Source: Cordia subcordata
Lineage: Eukaryota > Streptophyta > Magnoliopsida > Boraginales > Cordiaceae
DNA: 64,000 nt
Assembly (NCBI GenBank): GCA_028554755.1
Contig: JAPTOF010000020.1
Location: 5,957,001 to 6,021,000 of the forward strand
Reading direction: 5' to 3'
Position numbers and translations under genes: made by a program. Of this stretch, positions 45,212-57,224 are shown in pieces. The first letter of the stretch is position 1, and each line of letters begins with the position of its first letter. The notes under the pieces were generated by a model that saw only the letters and a list, made by a program, of their open reading frames with translations, was not told the DNA's origin and searched no databases.

Positions 45212-46361
45212 TTAGAGTCAGTTCCACCTAGCCCTAACTTTTACATAGGGTGACACTTATTAACTCTTATATTTAGGTTAACCACTTATTAATCCTTGAC
45301 TTAGGTCAAATCCAACAAAATTATATTTTTATTGATAAAAATAATACAGATATTAAATCGCCCTATTTTTTACTTTTGCTTTTAAAAAATTACAAAATAC
45401 AGAAATAACTTTTCTATCCGGCCATATATGTATATAAAGAAAATTTTCTGAAAATATTAACAAATTTCAGCCATTAAATTATATTAAGATATCTTACCTC
45501 TATACAAAAATAACTTTCCCTCTTATTTTTTCACTCTTCAATTTTCTTTTCTTCACTTCTAAATATTATTTTCTTTTTTCTTTTTTTTGGTGCCATTTTT
45601 TCTATTTAATCTTCTGCCTTTTTTTTTTTTTTTCATTTTCAATTCTCAATTGTTTGTTTCATCAAACATTGTACTAAGGCCTTGTTTGCTTGCTTCATCC
45701 ACTATGTACTTTCTTGGAAAAAAAAACTTTAACTATCATGCTAAAACATATGTGTAATCAAATAATAAAATTGTCAATGTTTATTTAACATATTTAGTAA
45801 ATTAAAAAAATCCAAATATAATAAGTATGCAATAGTTGTCAATACTTAAACTAATAAAGCTAAACTATGAAAACTCGAAATATTGATAAAGTCTAAGAAA
45901 AATAATCTAACTTAAGATGTTATAATTAGATTAAAACAAAAAAGTCCCTTTACATACAAAATCTTTAGCAAATTCAAATGGGTCTTTAACACAATCCATA
46001 TAAAATCGCACAAAAATGTAAATAAGTATAATAAAAATAAGTTTTAAAACAAAATTAAAATCAAGTGGGTCTTCTTTACATTCAAAGTTACCAAAATCAA
46101 ATATATATATTTTTTTAAAATTGCAATTTTGACTTTTGGAGTGTGTTTGGTGTTTGGATCCAAAAAAGAAAAAGAAAGAAAAAGTTTGGAATTGTAGCTT
46201 GAAAGGCAAGGGTATTTTAGTCCCAAAAAAATATAATACTAACTTGTTTATTAATTTTTAACAGTAATTAATTGAAAGGTTAATAAGTGACTGAAATTAA
46301 ATATAAAAATTAATAAGTGTCACTCCATGTAAAAATTAGGGTTATTAGATAGAATTAATCC
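45212..46361. mobile_element. 1.15 kb non-coding TIR element
   Basis: The ends are inverted repeats of about 95 bp sharing CTTTTACATAGGGTGACACT and variants. TTAATG flanks both sides (45206-45211 and 46362-46367). The SOT4 3' flank (39195-39220) has the uninterrupted site 'gtgataaatcttatgcat'. No coding sequence inside. It is probably a large MITE or non-autonomous Mutator-like element. Confidence 0.7.
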
Positions 46362-46369
46362 TTAATGCT

Positions 46370-46740
46370 ATGCATATTTATTTTCGCTGCTTTATGTGTG
46401 TATCCCAATTCCAAAAGTAATTAGTAAAGTCTTTAAATTTTGAAAATAGGCTATCTTAAGGGATCCCCACAAGCACAACATCCCTTCGAGACTTTCCTAA
46501 AAGTGTTTTTTTTTTAAAAAAAAAATTTTGAAATTTTTTTTTTTTGAAAGTTAAAATTTCTGATTTTTGAAAAAAGTGAAAATTGAATTTTTTTTTCTTT
46601 TCAAAACTCAATTTTTTTAATTTAATGTTTTCTTTTAAAAAATATTTTCCCATGAAAAAAAATCAATTCAATTAGATCTTAAATTCAAGATTATCTTCCC
46701 GACCCAAAAAAAAAAGAAAAGAAAAGAAAAAACTTGAGAT
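46370..46740. other. Low-complexity A/T-rich spacer
   Basis: Matches 39220-39375 at its start, then long poly-T/poly-A tracts. No gene. Confidence 0.5.
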
Positions 46741-46950
46741 TTATTTTTTATAACGTGCAACCCAAATTGGTGGAGTCCGACTACCGACGGAGGCCGACCA
46801 CCAAGATGGTAAACCCCGGAGCAGCGGTGCGTTCCCAATACATGCCTAAATCAGTCAAGAAATAAACCCATGGCAGGGGCGTGACTCGAACCCGGGAGCA
46901 TACCATATTCAAGTCGCGTCTTACCGCCAGGCTATCCATTAGGGGACGGA
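46741..46950 (-). mobile_element. tRNA-derived SINE
   Basis: In minus sense the head reads CCTAATGGATAGCCTGGCGG (box A) and, after about 30 bp, CCGGGTTCGAGTC (box B), a well preserved tRNA-like promoter. Near-identical flanks AAAAAACTTGAGAT (46727-46740) and AAAAAACTCGAGAT (46963-46976) are the target duplication. The body differs from the SINE in SOT3, so this is a second family. Confidence 0.75.
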
Positions 46951-47217
46951 AGAAAAAAAAAAAAAAAACTCGAGATAGTATTCGCATAATTACGGAATTC
47001 GAATCTGTAGCCACCAAAGTCCAGACAAACGGCTAATTCTCATCTATATTTATTTATATTATAATTCTTGTCAATGCGATCATGACTTTTAAACTTTTTC
47101 TTCCTTCCAGAAGCATTTTTTAATTTATTCCTTCCGTCAATACAAGATTATTACATGTGATGACCGAAAACAACAATATGCATATTATTACATCTCCATG
47201 CATCTTTGAGACTTAAG

Positions 47218-47874
47218 TTTTCAATCCGGAGCCGTTAAATTTTTGTTCAATGATTGAATCAAGACGACCCGCCATCTCAGGTGCCAAATGATTCTTCCAA
47301 TCTCCAACCTCACCACGACGGAACAATGATTCTTCCAATCTCCAACCTCACCACGACGGAAGAATTCTTTGTGTGCTATACCAATTGGTAGCTTCCCATT
47401 GACCTTGTTCACCTCCAAGTTGCTCAAGTTATCAAAGCTACACAACCTTAAGATATCATCCATGGCTCCTGATTCTTCCTCCTCCATTGAAAAAGGGTAT
47501 CCCAAAAATGCAGCTAGGCGTTTGAGTTCATGAATGGGTCGTTCTTTCATCTCTTCATACTTCATAAGGAGTATCTTCCCTGGATTTTTCTTTCCAATAA
47601 CTTAAAACATGGTCCCAATTGGGTCCATAACCATATACTCCCCCGCAAAACATGTCAAGTGCATCTTCAAGTGTGATAGACCCATGTTTTGGGGCCTCAA
47701 CTTGTTTGAGAAGTACCAAAGTGATATGAATGTGTCTTTGGGATCTCTGCTTACATACACAAGCTTGCGTGTTGAACTATGCACAGATTTTGGCAATGAG
47801 ACATAAGGCAAATGAGTGGAAAAGAGCCTAGGGGAGGATGTAAGCGAGGACAAATCAGGGATTTTGTTAGCAAG
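47218..47874 (-). pseudogene. SOT5, 3' half of a split sulfotransferase
   Basis: Continues the gene whose 5' half is at 63319-63664. Read leftward: [34 protein letters not shown], then [14 protein letters not shown] (Cys of CRDPKD is Ser), a frame break near 47690, [20 protein letters not shown] (47565 on), and RRGEVGDWKN. A 39 bp segment coding around GEVGDWKN is duplicated in tandem (47291-47329 and 47330-47368), disturbing the C-terminus. The break at 47874/47880 is the insertion point of the Copia element. Confidence 0.9.
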
Positions 47875-47879
47875 GTGGA

Positions 47880-48238
47880 TGTTGAATGTGGCCCGTATTC
47901 TTGGGCAACATGAATGGCAAATTACCTTGTGTGCATAATACCTTATTTGCTTGTTATCATAACAATACATTATTAATATGCGTCCTTTTCCTTGTATAAT
48001 ACTGATTAGGATATTTGTGTACTATAAATAGGGATTAAGACATTATATCAGGCACCTTAGGGCCACACCCCATGGGGGGTGAGGTGTGAGAGAAATCATA
48101 GTAAACCTTGTAGTATTCGTGATCAATAATAAATTATTTTTTGTTGCCCGTGGACGTTGGCTTTAAGGCCGAACCACGTAATTCTCTTGTGTCTATTTTC
48201 TTCTCGTATTCTTTGTATTTGCATGTTTTTCCCCAACA
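47880..48238 (+). repeat. 5' LTR of the Tork-like Copia
   Basis: 359 bp, TGTTGAATG to CCCCAACA, with TATAAATAG at about 48023 as a likely promoter TATA box. Confidence 0.9.
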
Positions 48239-49097
48239 AACTGATATCTGAGCTTAGGTACTAATCCGCTTCTTGAGGGAAAAAGAAAAATCAAAACTCA
48301 CTGTGAAACCAAAATTGCTTAAACCAAACGGTGCCTAACCAAACAAAGGTCTTTGCTTGGCGAGAAGTGCTCCAATACTGTCTACGTTGAGCGTTAGTGG
48401 CTGGAGTGGAAGCTTATGTCAACGGGTCGTGGTTTGTGTTTAGGGTGGAAGAACAAGCGAAGAAAATAAAGTTCGCGAGCTCATGAGGTTAGTTTTTTGG
48501 TATTCAGGTATTTTTTTTTTTTAGGGAATTGGTTCAAGTTTGTAAAGCAGGTTTAGGGTAATGGGTTTTGGGGTTTGGGTCTGGTTTTTTTTTTTGGATC
48601 GGGCCTGGATGGTGGCCTTGTCCAGATTTGGTTAGGTCTTTTAGGTTTTAGGTCTTAGGCTTTGAAACTTTTTTTTGGTTTGGGCTTAGTTGAATCAAAA
48701 GGTAAAAGGAAAATATTTTTAGGTTGGGCTTCTATTTTAAGACCAAAGGAAAAAAATATATATTTATTTCCTTTGGGGCCTTGCTGTTGACTCCAAAAAC
48801 AAAAAAAAAATTCTGGCCAGTTTGACTGTGTTGACCGGAGTTTGACTTTGATCATTGACCAGAGCCTTACCCCACGTTTCTCGACGTGCTGAGTCCATTT
48901 TTGGGCTTTGTTTTTCCAAATTCTGCTCTGAAGTGTGTGTTTAGGGACTGTGTTAACTTTGACCAATAGGTTTGACTTTGACCGTGTTGACCAAAGTTGA
49001 CCGGCAGTGTTCTTAAGGTTTTTCGATGTGCTAAATCCGTTTTTGCAGTCTGTTGAGCCAAATTCCATCCTGACATGTGAGTTTTGAGCAAACGAAG
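48239..49097 (+). other. Leader of the Tork-like Copia
   Basis: The untranslated region between primer binding site and gag. No ORF of its own. Confidence 0.7.
48787..49002 (+). promoter_or_regulatory. TTGAC (W-box-like) array in the Copia leader
   Basis: Ten TTGAC[C/T] cores in about 215 bp, at spacings of roughly 9-14 bp in two clusters (48787-48860 and 48959-49002). The same arrangement, inverted, is in the short Copia at 16687-16895. Confidence 0.5.
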
Positions 49098-49959
49098 ATG
49101 TCTTCCACAGGTGAAAAGTTTGAAATCGAGAAGTTTGACGGGAGAATGAGTTTCAGTCTATGGAGGACTAGATTCAAGGCATTTATGACAAGCAAGGACT
49201 TCGGAAAGTAATTGAAGAAGTGATCCCGAAGAAGACGGAACCAGCAGCGAGACAAGAACTCGAAGAGAAAGCCTTGAGTGCAATATATATGTCCGTGATG
49301 AATGAAGTGTTACTAGATATTACTGAGAAGATGACAGCAGTTAAGGCTTGGAATACTTTGTTGGAATTGTATGCGTCTAAATCTCTCACAAATCGCCTCT
49401 ACTTGAAATAGCGATTATATCATTTTAGAATGAAAGAAGGTACATCACTAAAATAATACCTTGATGAGTTTACCTTTTGTTTTATTGCTTTGAAGGATGT
49501 GGGTGTTAAAATTGATGACGAAGACCAAGCTATGATCCTATTATGCTCTCGCCTTCATATATGAACTTTGTGGACACTATGTTGTACGGGAGGGATAAAA
49601 TTACCTTTGAAGATATAATTGCTTTATTAAAACTGAAGGATCTTCAAACACATATTCGGGGACATAGAGAAAAAGTTCATGGGGAGGATTTAGTGAATAG
49701 AGGGAGATCGGAGAATAAAGAGAGATCTTCAGGTAGAAAGAAAAGTAAGTCAAGGTCAAAATCAAGAGTAAGAAAGCTATGCTATTATGAGTATGGTGAG
49801 AAAGGTCACATTAAGAAAGAATGTCCAAAACTGAAAAAAGGAAAGAAAAAGGTGGATAATTCAGCCAATGTGGTGGAGAGTGCTGACAGTGATGGGGAGA
49901 ACTCGAGTAGTAGCGGGGATGTTTTGACTATGAGTGCATCACAGTGGCATAATCAATAG
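49098..49959 (+). pseudogene. Gag of the Tork-like Copia
   Basis: MSSTGEKFEIEKFDGRMSFS starts a UBN2-type capsid region, interrupted near 49190 and by stops near 49410 and 49455, then PSYMNFVDTMLYGRDKITFE. The zinc knuckle reads CYYEYGEKGHIKKEC: the second Cys of CX2C is Glu, so it could not bind zinc normally. The frame ends at TAG 49957-49959, where relatives have a Trp. Confidence 0.85.
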
Positions 49960-51230
49960 ATTCTTGATACTGGTGCAACGCTATATATGTGTCCTAAGCG
50001 TGACTGGTTCTCTTCTTATTTCAAAAGAGAAGGGAAAGTCTTTCTAGGCAATGATCTTTCATTGAAGGTGGAGGGAATAGACATCATAAATATCAAGATG
50101 TTTGATGGTATTATGAGATCTCTCGAGTGTTAGCATGTACCGGAGTTGAAGAAAAACTTGATTTCTGTTGGGTGTTTGGATTCTCATGGGTACAAATTCC
50201 GTAGTAAGAATGGTGTCTTAAAGGTGACCAAAGGTGCAATTGTGCTCTTGAAAGGGAACTTAACTGGCGGCCTATATGTTCTTCAAGGTAGTACGGTTAC
50301 AAGTGTTGTAGTTGTTGCATCTGAGGAGAGTGATAATGATACCACGCAATTATGGCACAAAAGGTTAGGCCATATGAGCGAGAGAGGACTGACCGAGCTG
50401 AGCAAGAGGGATTTACTTTGTGGACAAAGAACGAGAAAGCTTGAATTCTGCGAGGATTGTGTTTTTGGAAAGCAAACCTGGGTAAAGTTCAGCAAGAGAC
50501 AGGAGAATACCAAAGGTACGCTTGATTACATTCATTCTGATCTTTGGGGTCCAAATAAAGTTCCTTCCAAGAAAGGTGCTAGGTATTACATCACTTTCAT
50601 TAATGCATACTCTCGGATGGTGTAGGTATACTTCTTGAAAACTAAAGATGATGCGTTTCCAACATCTGTCAAGTGAAAGACGTTGATTGAGAAGCAGACT
50701 GGTAAATAGATCAAGCGTCTTAGGACTGACAATGGGTTGGGATACTGCAATAAAGAGTTTGATAAGTTCTGCAGGAAACATGGCATTGTAAGACACTACA
50801 CATGTGTAGGGACACTACAACAGAATGGAGTTACAAAACGCATGAATAGAACTCTGGTGGAGAGAGCTCGTTGTATGCTCTCCCATTCTGGCTTGAGTCA
50901 AGACTTTTAGGCTAAAGCCGTTAATACGGCGTGCTACTTGGTGAATAGGTCTCCATCCAAAGCTATTATATTGAAAACTCCTTTTGAGTTATGGTTTGGT
51001 AGGCCTGCTGATTACTCTTGATTGAAAGTGTTCGGTTACCCTGCATACGCTCACGTGAAGGATGGCAAGTTAGAGCCGAGGGCAAAGAAATGCATATTCC
51101 TAGGCTATGCGTCCGAGAGGAAAGGTTATATGTTGTGATGCACAGATCCAAAATCTCCAAGTTTCCTCATTAGCAAGGATGTCATATTCAATGATTCTAC
51201 TTCATTAGACCAAGAAAAGGAGAAAGTGGT
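49960..51230 (+). pseudogene. Protease and integrase of the Tork-like Copia
   Basis: ILDTGATLYMCPKRDWF is the protease active site (D-T-G). HVPELKKNLISVGCLDSHGY and LWHKRLGHMSERGL plus CEDCVFGKQ give the HHCC finger. The integrase core has HSDLWGP (first Asp) and RTDNGLGY (second Asp), but the third catalytic residue, Glu in NGVAER, reads NGVTKR (Lys), so it would be dead even without stops. TAG stops fall at 50131, 50623 and 50908. Confidence 0.85.
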
Positions 51231-52916
51231 AGCTGGTTTAGACCACAGTGTTAAAGAGCAGGTGGAGGTATTTGCTGATGTTTCAAATATTCCATCTAGC
51301 AGTAGTAATAGTCCAATTCAGCTGACTCAACCAACTGAGGTGCATGATCAAAATGTTCCTGAACAACAGAAGTACAGCATTGCTACTGGGCAGGAAAAGA
51401 GACATATTAGAGAGCCTCAAAGGTATGGATATGTTAATCTTGTTTCTTATGCTTTGATTGTTGTCGAAACAATTGAAGGACATGAGTCGAATTCGTACAA
51501 AGAGGCTATATCTAGAAAAGATTCTGCGCAGTATGTAAGTGCCATGAGTGAAGAGATTGAGTCTCTTCAGAAGAGTCAAACTTAGGAGCTTGTTGAATTG
51601 CCTAAGGGACAGCGAGTTGTCAGTTGCAAATGGGTTTACAAGAAAAACAAAAGAACTCCAGGGGTTGAAGTTCCTCGATATAAGGCGCGATTGGTGCAAA
51701 AGACTATACACAAAGAGAGGGTGTTGACTTCAACGAAGTGTTCTCTCCAGTTGTGAAGCATAGTTCCATTAGGGTTTTACTTGCCTTGGTTGCTTTTCAT
51801 GACTTAGAACTTGAGCAGCTAGATGTGAAAATGGCATTTTTGCATGGTGATCTTGAAAAGCAAATTTACATGAGTCAATCGAAGGGGTATGTAGTTCCTC
51901 GTAAGGAGAACCATGTTTGTAAACTAAAGAAGTCCTTGTATGGGTTGAAGTAGTCGTCTTGGCAATGGTATAAGAGATTTGACATATTTATGGTAGGCGC
52001 TTGATACACAAGAGTGCCTATGATAGTTGTATGTATATCAAGAAGCTTCCAGATGGTTCATCTGTGTATTTGTTGTTGTATGTCGATGATATGCTTATTG
52101 CTGCAAAAAGCATGTATGCCATCGATGAATTAAAAAAGCAGCCAGGTGATGAGTTTGAGATGAAGGATCTTGGAACAGCGAAGAAAATTCTTGGCATGGA
52201 GATTCACAGGGACAGAAACGCTGAGAAGCTGTTCTTGTCTCAACAGAGCTATATTGAGAAGGTGCTGGAGCATTTTGAAATGCATAAAGCTAAGCTTGTG
52301 AGTGCGTCGCTTGCTGCTCATTTCAAATTATCTGTAGATTCATCACCTAAAACCAAAGAAAAGGTGGAGCATATGTCTCGTGTTCCATACTCAAGTGCTG
52401 TTGGTAGCTTGATGTGTGTTACGATGTGCACTCGTCCTGACATTTCACATGCAGTTAGTGTTGTGAGTAGGTATATGGCATCGCCTGGGAAAGCACACTA
52501 GAAAGCGGTGAAATTGATAATGAGATATTTGCGTGGCACTACGAATGTAGGATTGCTATTTTGCAAGATGACTGGAGATTGCGTAAGGTTGATGAGTTAT
52601 TATGATTCAGACTTTGTAGGTGGCCTTGATAAAAGAAGATCTCTGATAGGGTACGTGTTTACGCTCTCTGGATGTGCTATCAGTTGGAAAGCGACAGTAC
52701 AGTTTATTGTGACATTGTCGACAATTGAGGCGGAGTACAAGGCAATTGCAGAAGCTGTGAAAGAGGCCATGTGGTTATAAGGCCTGGTTCGTAATCTTGG
52801 ATTACAGCCAAATACAAGTATAGTCTTGTATGATAGCCAGAGTGCAATCCATCTGACGAAGAATCAGATGTATCATGAGAGGACTAAACACATTGATATC
52901 AGATATCACGTTATCA
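51231..52916 (+). pseudogene. Reverse transcriptase and RNase H (first part) of the Tork-like Copia
   Basis: GQRVVSCKWVYKKN opens RT, VLLALVAFHDLELEQLDVKM continues it and LLYVDDMLIA (about 52076-52105) holds the YVDD catalytic pair. SALIPYSSAVGSLMCVTMCT-like and CTRPDISHAVSVVSRYMASP follow. RNase H starts DSDFVGGLDKRRSLIGYVFT and reaches STIEAEYKAIAEAVKEAMWL and KHIDIRYHVIRD, where the Sirevirus-like element is inserted. The rest (about 40 codons: VVS*GIISVQKI and NPANMMTK) resumes at 62716. Stops occur near 51583, 51951, 52499 and 52778. Confidence 0.85.
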
Positions 52917-52921
52917 GAGAT

Positions 52922-54240
52922 TGTTAGCTAAATATTCATTATTGATTTTTTGATGATGAAAAAATATATATGCATTATTTGACTAAATAGCTTCTTGTGA
53001 AAATGAGATGACATTAATATGAAGCTTTGAAAGATATGAAGATGTGCAAAAAGCCTTATTTGAAGGGAGAAAAGATGAGAAGGTATAAGGAGGAGAAGAG
53101 AAACCATAAGGGGTACCGGATTTGTTTTTCTTCTTGCTCTTTTTGTGCAATGCCTATATATTGTGTTGACTTGGCTCAAAATCTTTTTCTTAGTCATAGC
53201 AAAAACTTTCAAATCTTGCACATTTGAAAATAACATATGCACAAATGTATTTAAATGCACACATTGAGATAAAATGAGTTTTTGGGGTGTTTCAATTCAC
53301 AACATGTGTTTACATATTTATTCAAAATGACTTGGAGTTGTGAAAATGCACTTAAATTATTTTTCTGCAAAAAATCTGGCTTCACTTCACATTCTGGAGT
53401 GACCGGACCCCCCAGCCGGTCAACTGGCTGACCTGGGTGGTCGCCCGGCCTAAACAGAGAGGTGACGGGAAAAGTCGAGCCCCCTAGCCGGTCGACCGGC
53501 TAAGGCGTCCGGCCTAGTCAGAGAAGGAGAAGGGTAAGCCGGACGACCCAGCCGGTCGACCGGCTGAACGGGAGCTGTAATAAATGCACTAGCCGTTTAT
53601 TATCGTTCTGGCCGAAAAAATCACTCCTTCTTCTCCTACTATATCCCTAACCCCCAAATCTCTTTAAATACTCATTCAATACACTTTCTAATCATCAATT
53701 GAAGTGTGCTAAAGTGTTTATCATCATTCAATCCATCTTTGAGCCATTCTTGCAATATATTTGAGCTTTCAAGAGCTTATTTATTTTCTTCTTGAAGAAA
53801 ATCTCAGATTCAATCTTTTCTCATTCTTGAGTACATACACACTTTGAGAGCTTTAATCTTTGTGAGATTTATTCATTTAAGCTTGTAAAGTGTGAAGAAA
53901 TCCTATAGAGTAAATCTCTTAGGTTCTTTGAAGTTAGGCTTCAAAGAGGTTGTAAAGAACTTGGTTTGTGCTTCACCAAGTTTTGAAGAAGCATCTTAGT
54001 GGAGATCTTTGAAGTCCTAAAGGGAGATTCCTTGGGCGGTGGACGTAGGCTTGGCCGAACCACCTTAAAATCGTTTGTTTCTCTTCTCCTTACATTTCTA
54101 TTTTTATTCTTCTTACCTTGCTTATCTTGTGTTTGATATATTGTTTATTAGAAGTTGTAAATTTTCTGTAAATTTTAAAAACAAAAATTAGTATTAATAT
54201 CTTAATTCACCCCCCCCCTCTTAAGATATTTGCACCCACA
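52922..54240 (+). repeat. 5' LTR of the Sirevirus-like Copia
   Basis: TGTTAGCT to CACCCACA. Two perfect AGCCGGTCGACCGGCT palindromes lie at 53486-53501 and 53549-53564. A C-rich run (54210-54218) lies near the 3' end. Short frames inside it are not genes. Confidence 0.95.
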
Positions 54241-54301
54241 ATTGGTATCAGAGCTAGGGTTCTACATAATAGTCTAACAACTAGTAGAATTTCTAGCAAA
54301 T

Positions 54302-55915
54302 ATGGAGGGAATTTCTATTAAACAAGCACCCCTTTTTGATGGAACAAATTATGCATTTTGGAAAATGAGAATGAAAGTGTTTATACAATCACATGACTAT
54401 AAAGCTTGGAAAATCATAGAAAATGGGCCTACCTTACCTATAAAATTAGAGGGTGATAGAAGAATACCCAAATTGGAAAATGAATGGAATGATGAAGATA
54501 TTAAATTATTTGAGTTAAATCAAAAAGCATTACATTATTTATTTAATGCTATGAATGCCACCGAATTTGCTAGAGTAATGGGTTGCACTTCGGCTAAAGA
54601 ACTTTGGGATCAATTAGAAGTAACTTATGAAGGAACTAGCCAAGTGAAAGAATCTAGGATTGCTATGCTTGTACATAGATATGAATTATTCAAGATGCTT
54701 CCAAATGAAAATGTTGAACAAATGTTTTTTAGATTTGTTGAAATCACTAATGGTTTTAAAGCTCTTGGTAAAGATTATTCCAATGTAGATAAGGTAAGGA
54801 AAGTGCTAAGGAGCTTGCCATTATCATGGCAACCTAAAGTCACAGCAATAAAGGAAGCAAAAGACTTAAATACATTGGAGCTCAATGAGCTCATTGGGTC
54901 ACTCATGACTCATGAGCTTGAGATAAAAGATCATGAAGAAGAAGAAAGGAAAGCAAAGAAGTCCATTGCTCTCGTTGCATCAAAATATTCATCAAGTGAT
55001 GATGAAGAAGATGATGAGGACCCGAAAGATGAAGAGATTGCACTTCTAGCCCGAAATTTCCAAAAATTTATGAAATTTAGAAAGATGAGAAAAGGGGCTT
55101 CTTCAAGCAACACAAATTGGAAGAAAAAAGGAAAAGAAGGCACAGAGTTCAAAAAGATAAAAGATGCAAAAGATGAAATGAAGTGCTTTAATTGCAACAA
55201 GCCGGGACATATAAAAGCAAATTGTCCTAAGCTTTCAAAGAAGAAGGAAGAAAAGGCGGTCAAGGCTACATGGGACTTCTCCGAAACCGAAGAAGATGAG
55301 GGAGAGCATCATAAGGTAGCCAATTTTTGCCTCATGGCCAATGAGGATGAGGTACTATCTTCACCATCTTTATCTATTTATTATTCATCTAGTGAAGAAG
55401 AGGAAAAGGAATATAGTTTTGATGAACTAAAAGACGCATTTGCTAAATTACATGATGATCTATCCTTAGCCCTGGCAAAAAACAAGCAAATGCATAAAAG
55501 TTTGAAACTTGTTCTTAATGAAAAAGAAATTTTGGAAAAGAAAAATGCTTCTCTTATTGAAAAATTAGATATCTTAGAAAAAGAAAATGATTCATATGCC
55601 GAAGATTTTGTAAAGTTTGAAAAAGAGGTTAAAGATTTAAAAAAGAAAAATGAGGATTTGAATGGAATTGTTCAAAAGTTTACAAATGGGAAAGAAAATT
55701 TTGAAAAGCTTCTTGGAAGTCAAAAAATGTCTTTTGATAAGAGTGGTATTGGATACAAACCTAGTATTAATCAAAAGTATTTCAAAACCTATTTTGTCAA
55801 AGCTTCTATTTCTACATCCCTCTCTTCACCGAAGACAAATGTTATTTGTACCTATTGTGAAAAGAAAGGACATGTATCTACTCATTGTTATTACAAGAAA
55901 ATTCGTGATAGATGA
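54302..55915 (+). pseudogene. Gag of the Sirevirus-like Copia
   Basis: 537 open residues. The N-terminal UBN2-type capsid region (MEGISIKQAPLFDGTNYAFW, then KELWDQLEVTYEGTSQVKES) covers about residues 1-220. An acidic stretch (SSDDEEDDEDPKDEE) and a CX2CX4HX4C knuckle (CFNCNKPGHIKANC) come next at about 297-312. A Lys/Glu-rich coiled coil runs about 380-480, and a second knuckle (CTYCEKKGHVSTHC) lies near 517-530. The TGA at 55913 breaks the frame: the same frame continues SHAPYWQRPKWVVKNKN, as expected for a gag-pol joint. The protein would form the element's particle. Confidence 0.9.
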
Positions 55916-57224
55916 TCACATGCTCCATATTGGCAAAGACCAAAATGGGTGGTCAAAAACAAAAATTAAACTAACGCCAAGGACCCAAGGTGTTGGGGAC
56001 CCCAAAATAAAGAATTGCATTTGAATTTCATGTGTGTAGGTATGCAATGAATGCAATTCAAGCAAAATAAAACGAATCTTGGATAGTGGTTGTTCCAAGC
56101 ACATGACGGGGAACTCTTCACTTTTCTACAAACTAAAAAGGACAAAAGGAGGAGATGTTACCTTTGGGGACAATGGCAAAGGAAAAATTATTGGAAAAGG
56201 AAGCATCGGTAATGAAAATTCTCTTGCTATACACAATGTCCTACTAGTAGAAGGTCTAAAATTTAATCTACTTAACATTAGTCAATTATGTGACAAAGGT
56301 CATAAAGTCATTTTTCAATCGTCTAAATGTCTTGTGTATGAATGTGGAAATGAAAATGTGTTATTTGTAGCTAAGAGAAACGAAAATGTTTACACTATTG
56401 AAATTGATCAACTTATATGTCAACATGTTAAAAGTTTATCTGTTGTGCATGATAATGCTTGGTTATGGCATAGAAGATTAGGACATGCTAGCATGAGCTT
56501 ATTGAATGATTTATCAAAGCATGATCTAGTTAGAGACCTACCAAAACTAAAATTTGAAAAGGATAAAATCTGTGATGCTTGCCAACTAGAAAAACAACAT
56601 AAAACATCCTTCAAATCCTTAAATAAGGTCTCAACAAATAGAGCATTACAACTACTACATATGGATTTGTTTGGACCCATTAATGTGGCAAGCTTAGGAG
56701 GATCTAGGTATACATTTGTTGTAGTTGATGATTATACTAGATTTACATGGGTCATGTTTCTTGCACATAAAAATGATGCCTTCAATGAATTTGCAAGATT
56801 GTGTAGAAAAGTGCAAAATGAGAAAGGCTATTTTATAACTTGCATCCGTAGTGATAATGGCACCGAATATGTGAATACTCCTTTCATAAACTTTTGTGAT
56901 GAACATGGCATTGAGCATAACTTTTCGGCCCCTCGTACTCCTCAACAAAATGGGGTAGTAGAGAGAAAGAATCGTACAATACAAGAAATGGCAAGGACTA
57001 TGTTAAAAGAACACAACTTGCCAACATATTTTTGGAGTGAAGCCACAAATACTGCATGCTATGTGCAAAATAGAGTATTGATTAGACTTATTTTAAACAA
57101 AACTCCATATGAACTATGGCATGGCAAAACACCTAAAATATCATACTTCAAGGTATTTGGTTGTAAATGTTTTATTCTAAACACTAAGGACCACTTAAGA
57201 AAATTTGATTCTAAATCCGATTAA
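55916..57224 (+). pseudogene. Protease and integrase of the Sirevirus-like Copia
   Basis: After a frame change near 56040, SKIKRILDSGCSKHMTG gives the protease D-S-G. HRRLGHASMSLLNDLSKHDL with CDACQLEKQHK is the integrase zinc finger. LLHMDLFGP, RSDNGTEYVN and PQQNGVVERKNRTIQEM supply the complete D,D,E triad. The frame from 56079 begins at a TTG codon, so it is part of a polyprotein and not a separate start. TAA at 57222 replaces a sense codon before GIFLGYSTKSKAYR. Confidence 0.88.

Noticed and set aside
52928..53260. 110-codon minus-strand frame, repeated at 61436-61771
   Set aside because: Both copies lie in the two LTRs of the same element. The duplication is due to the LTRs and the frame has no known domain.
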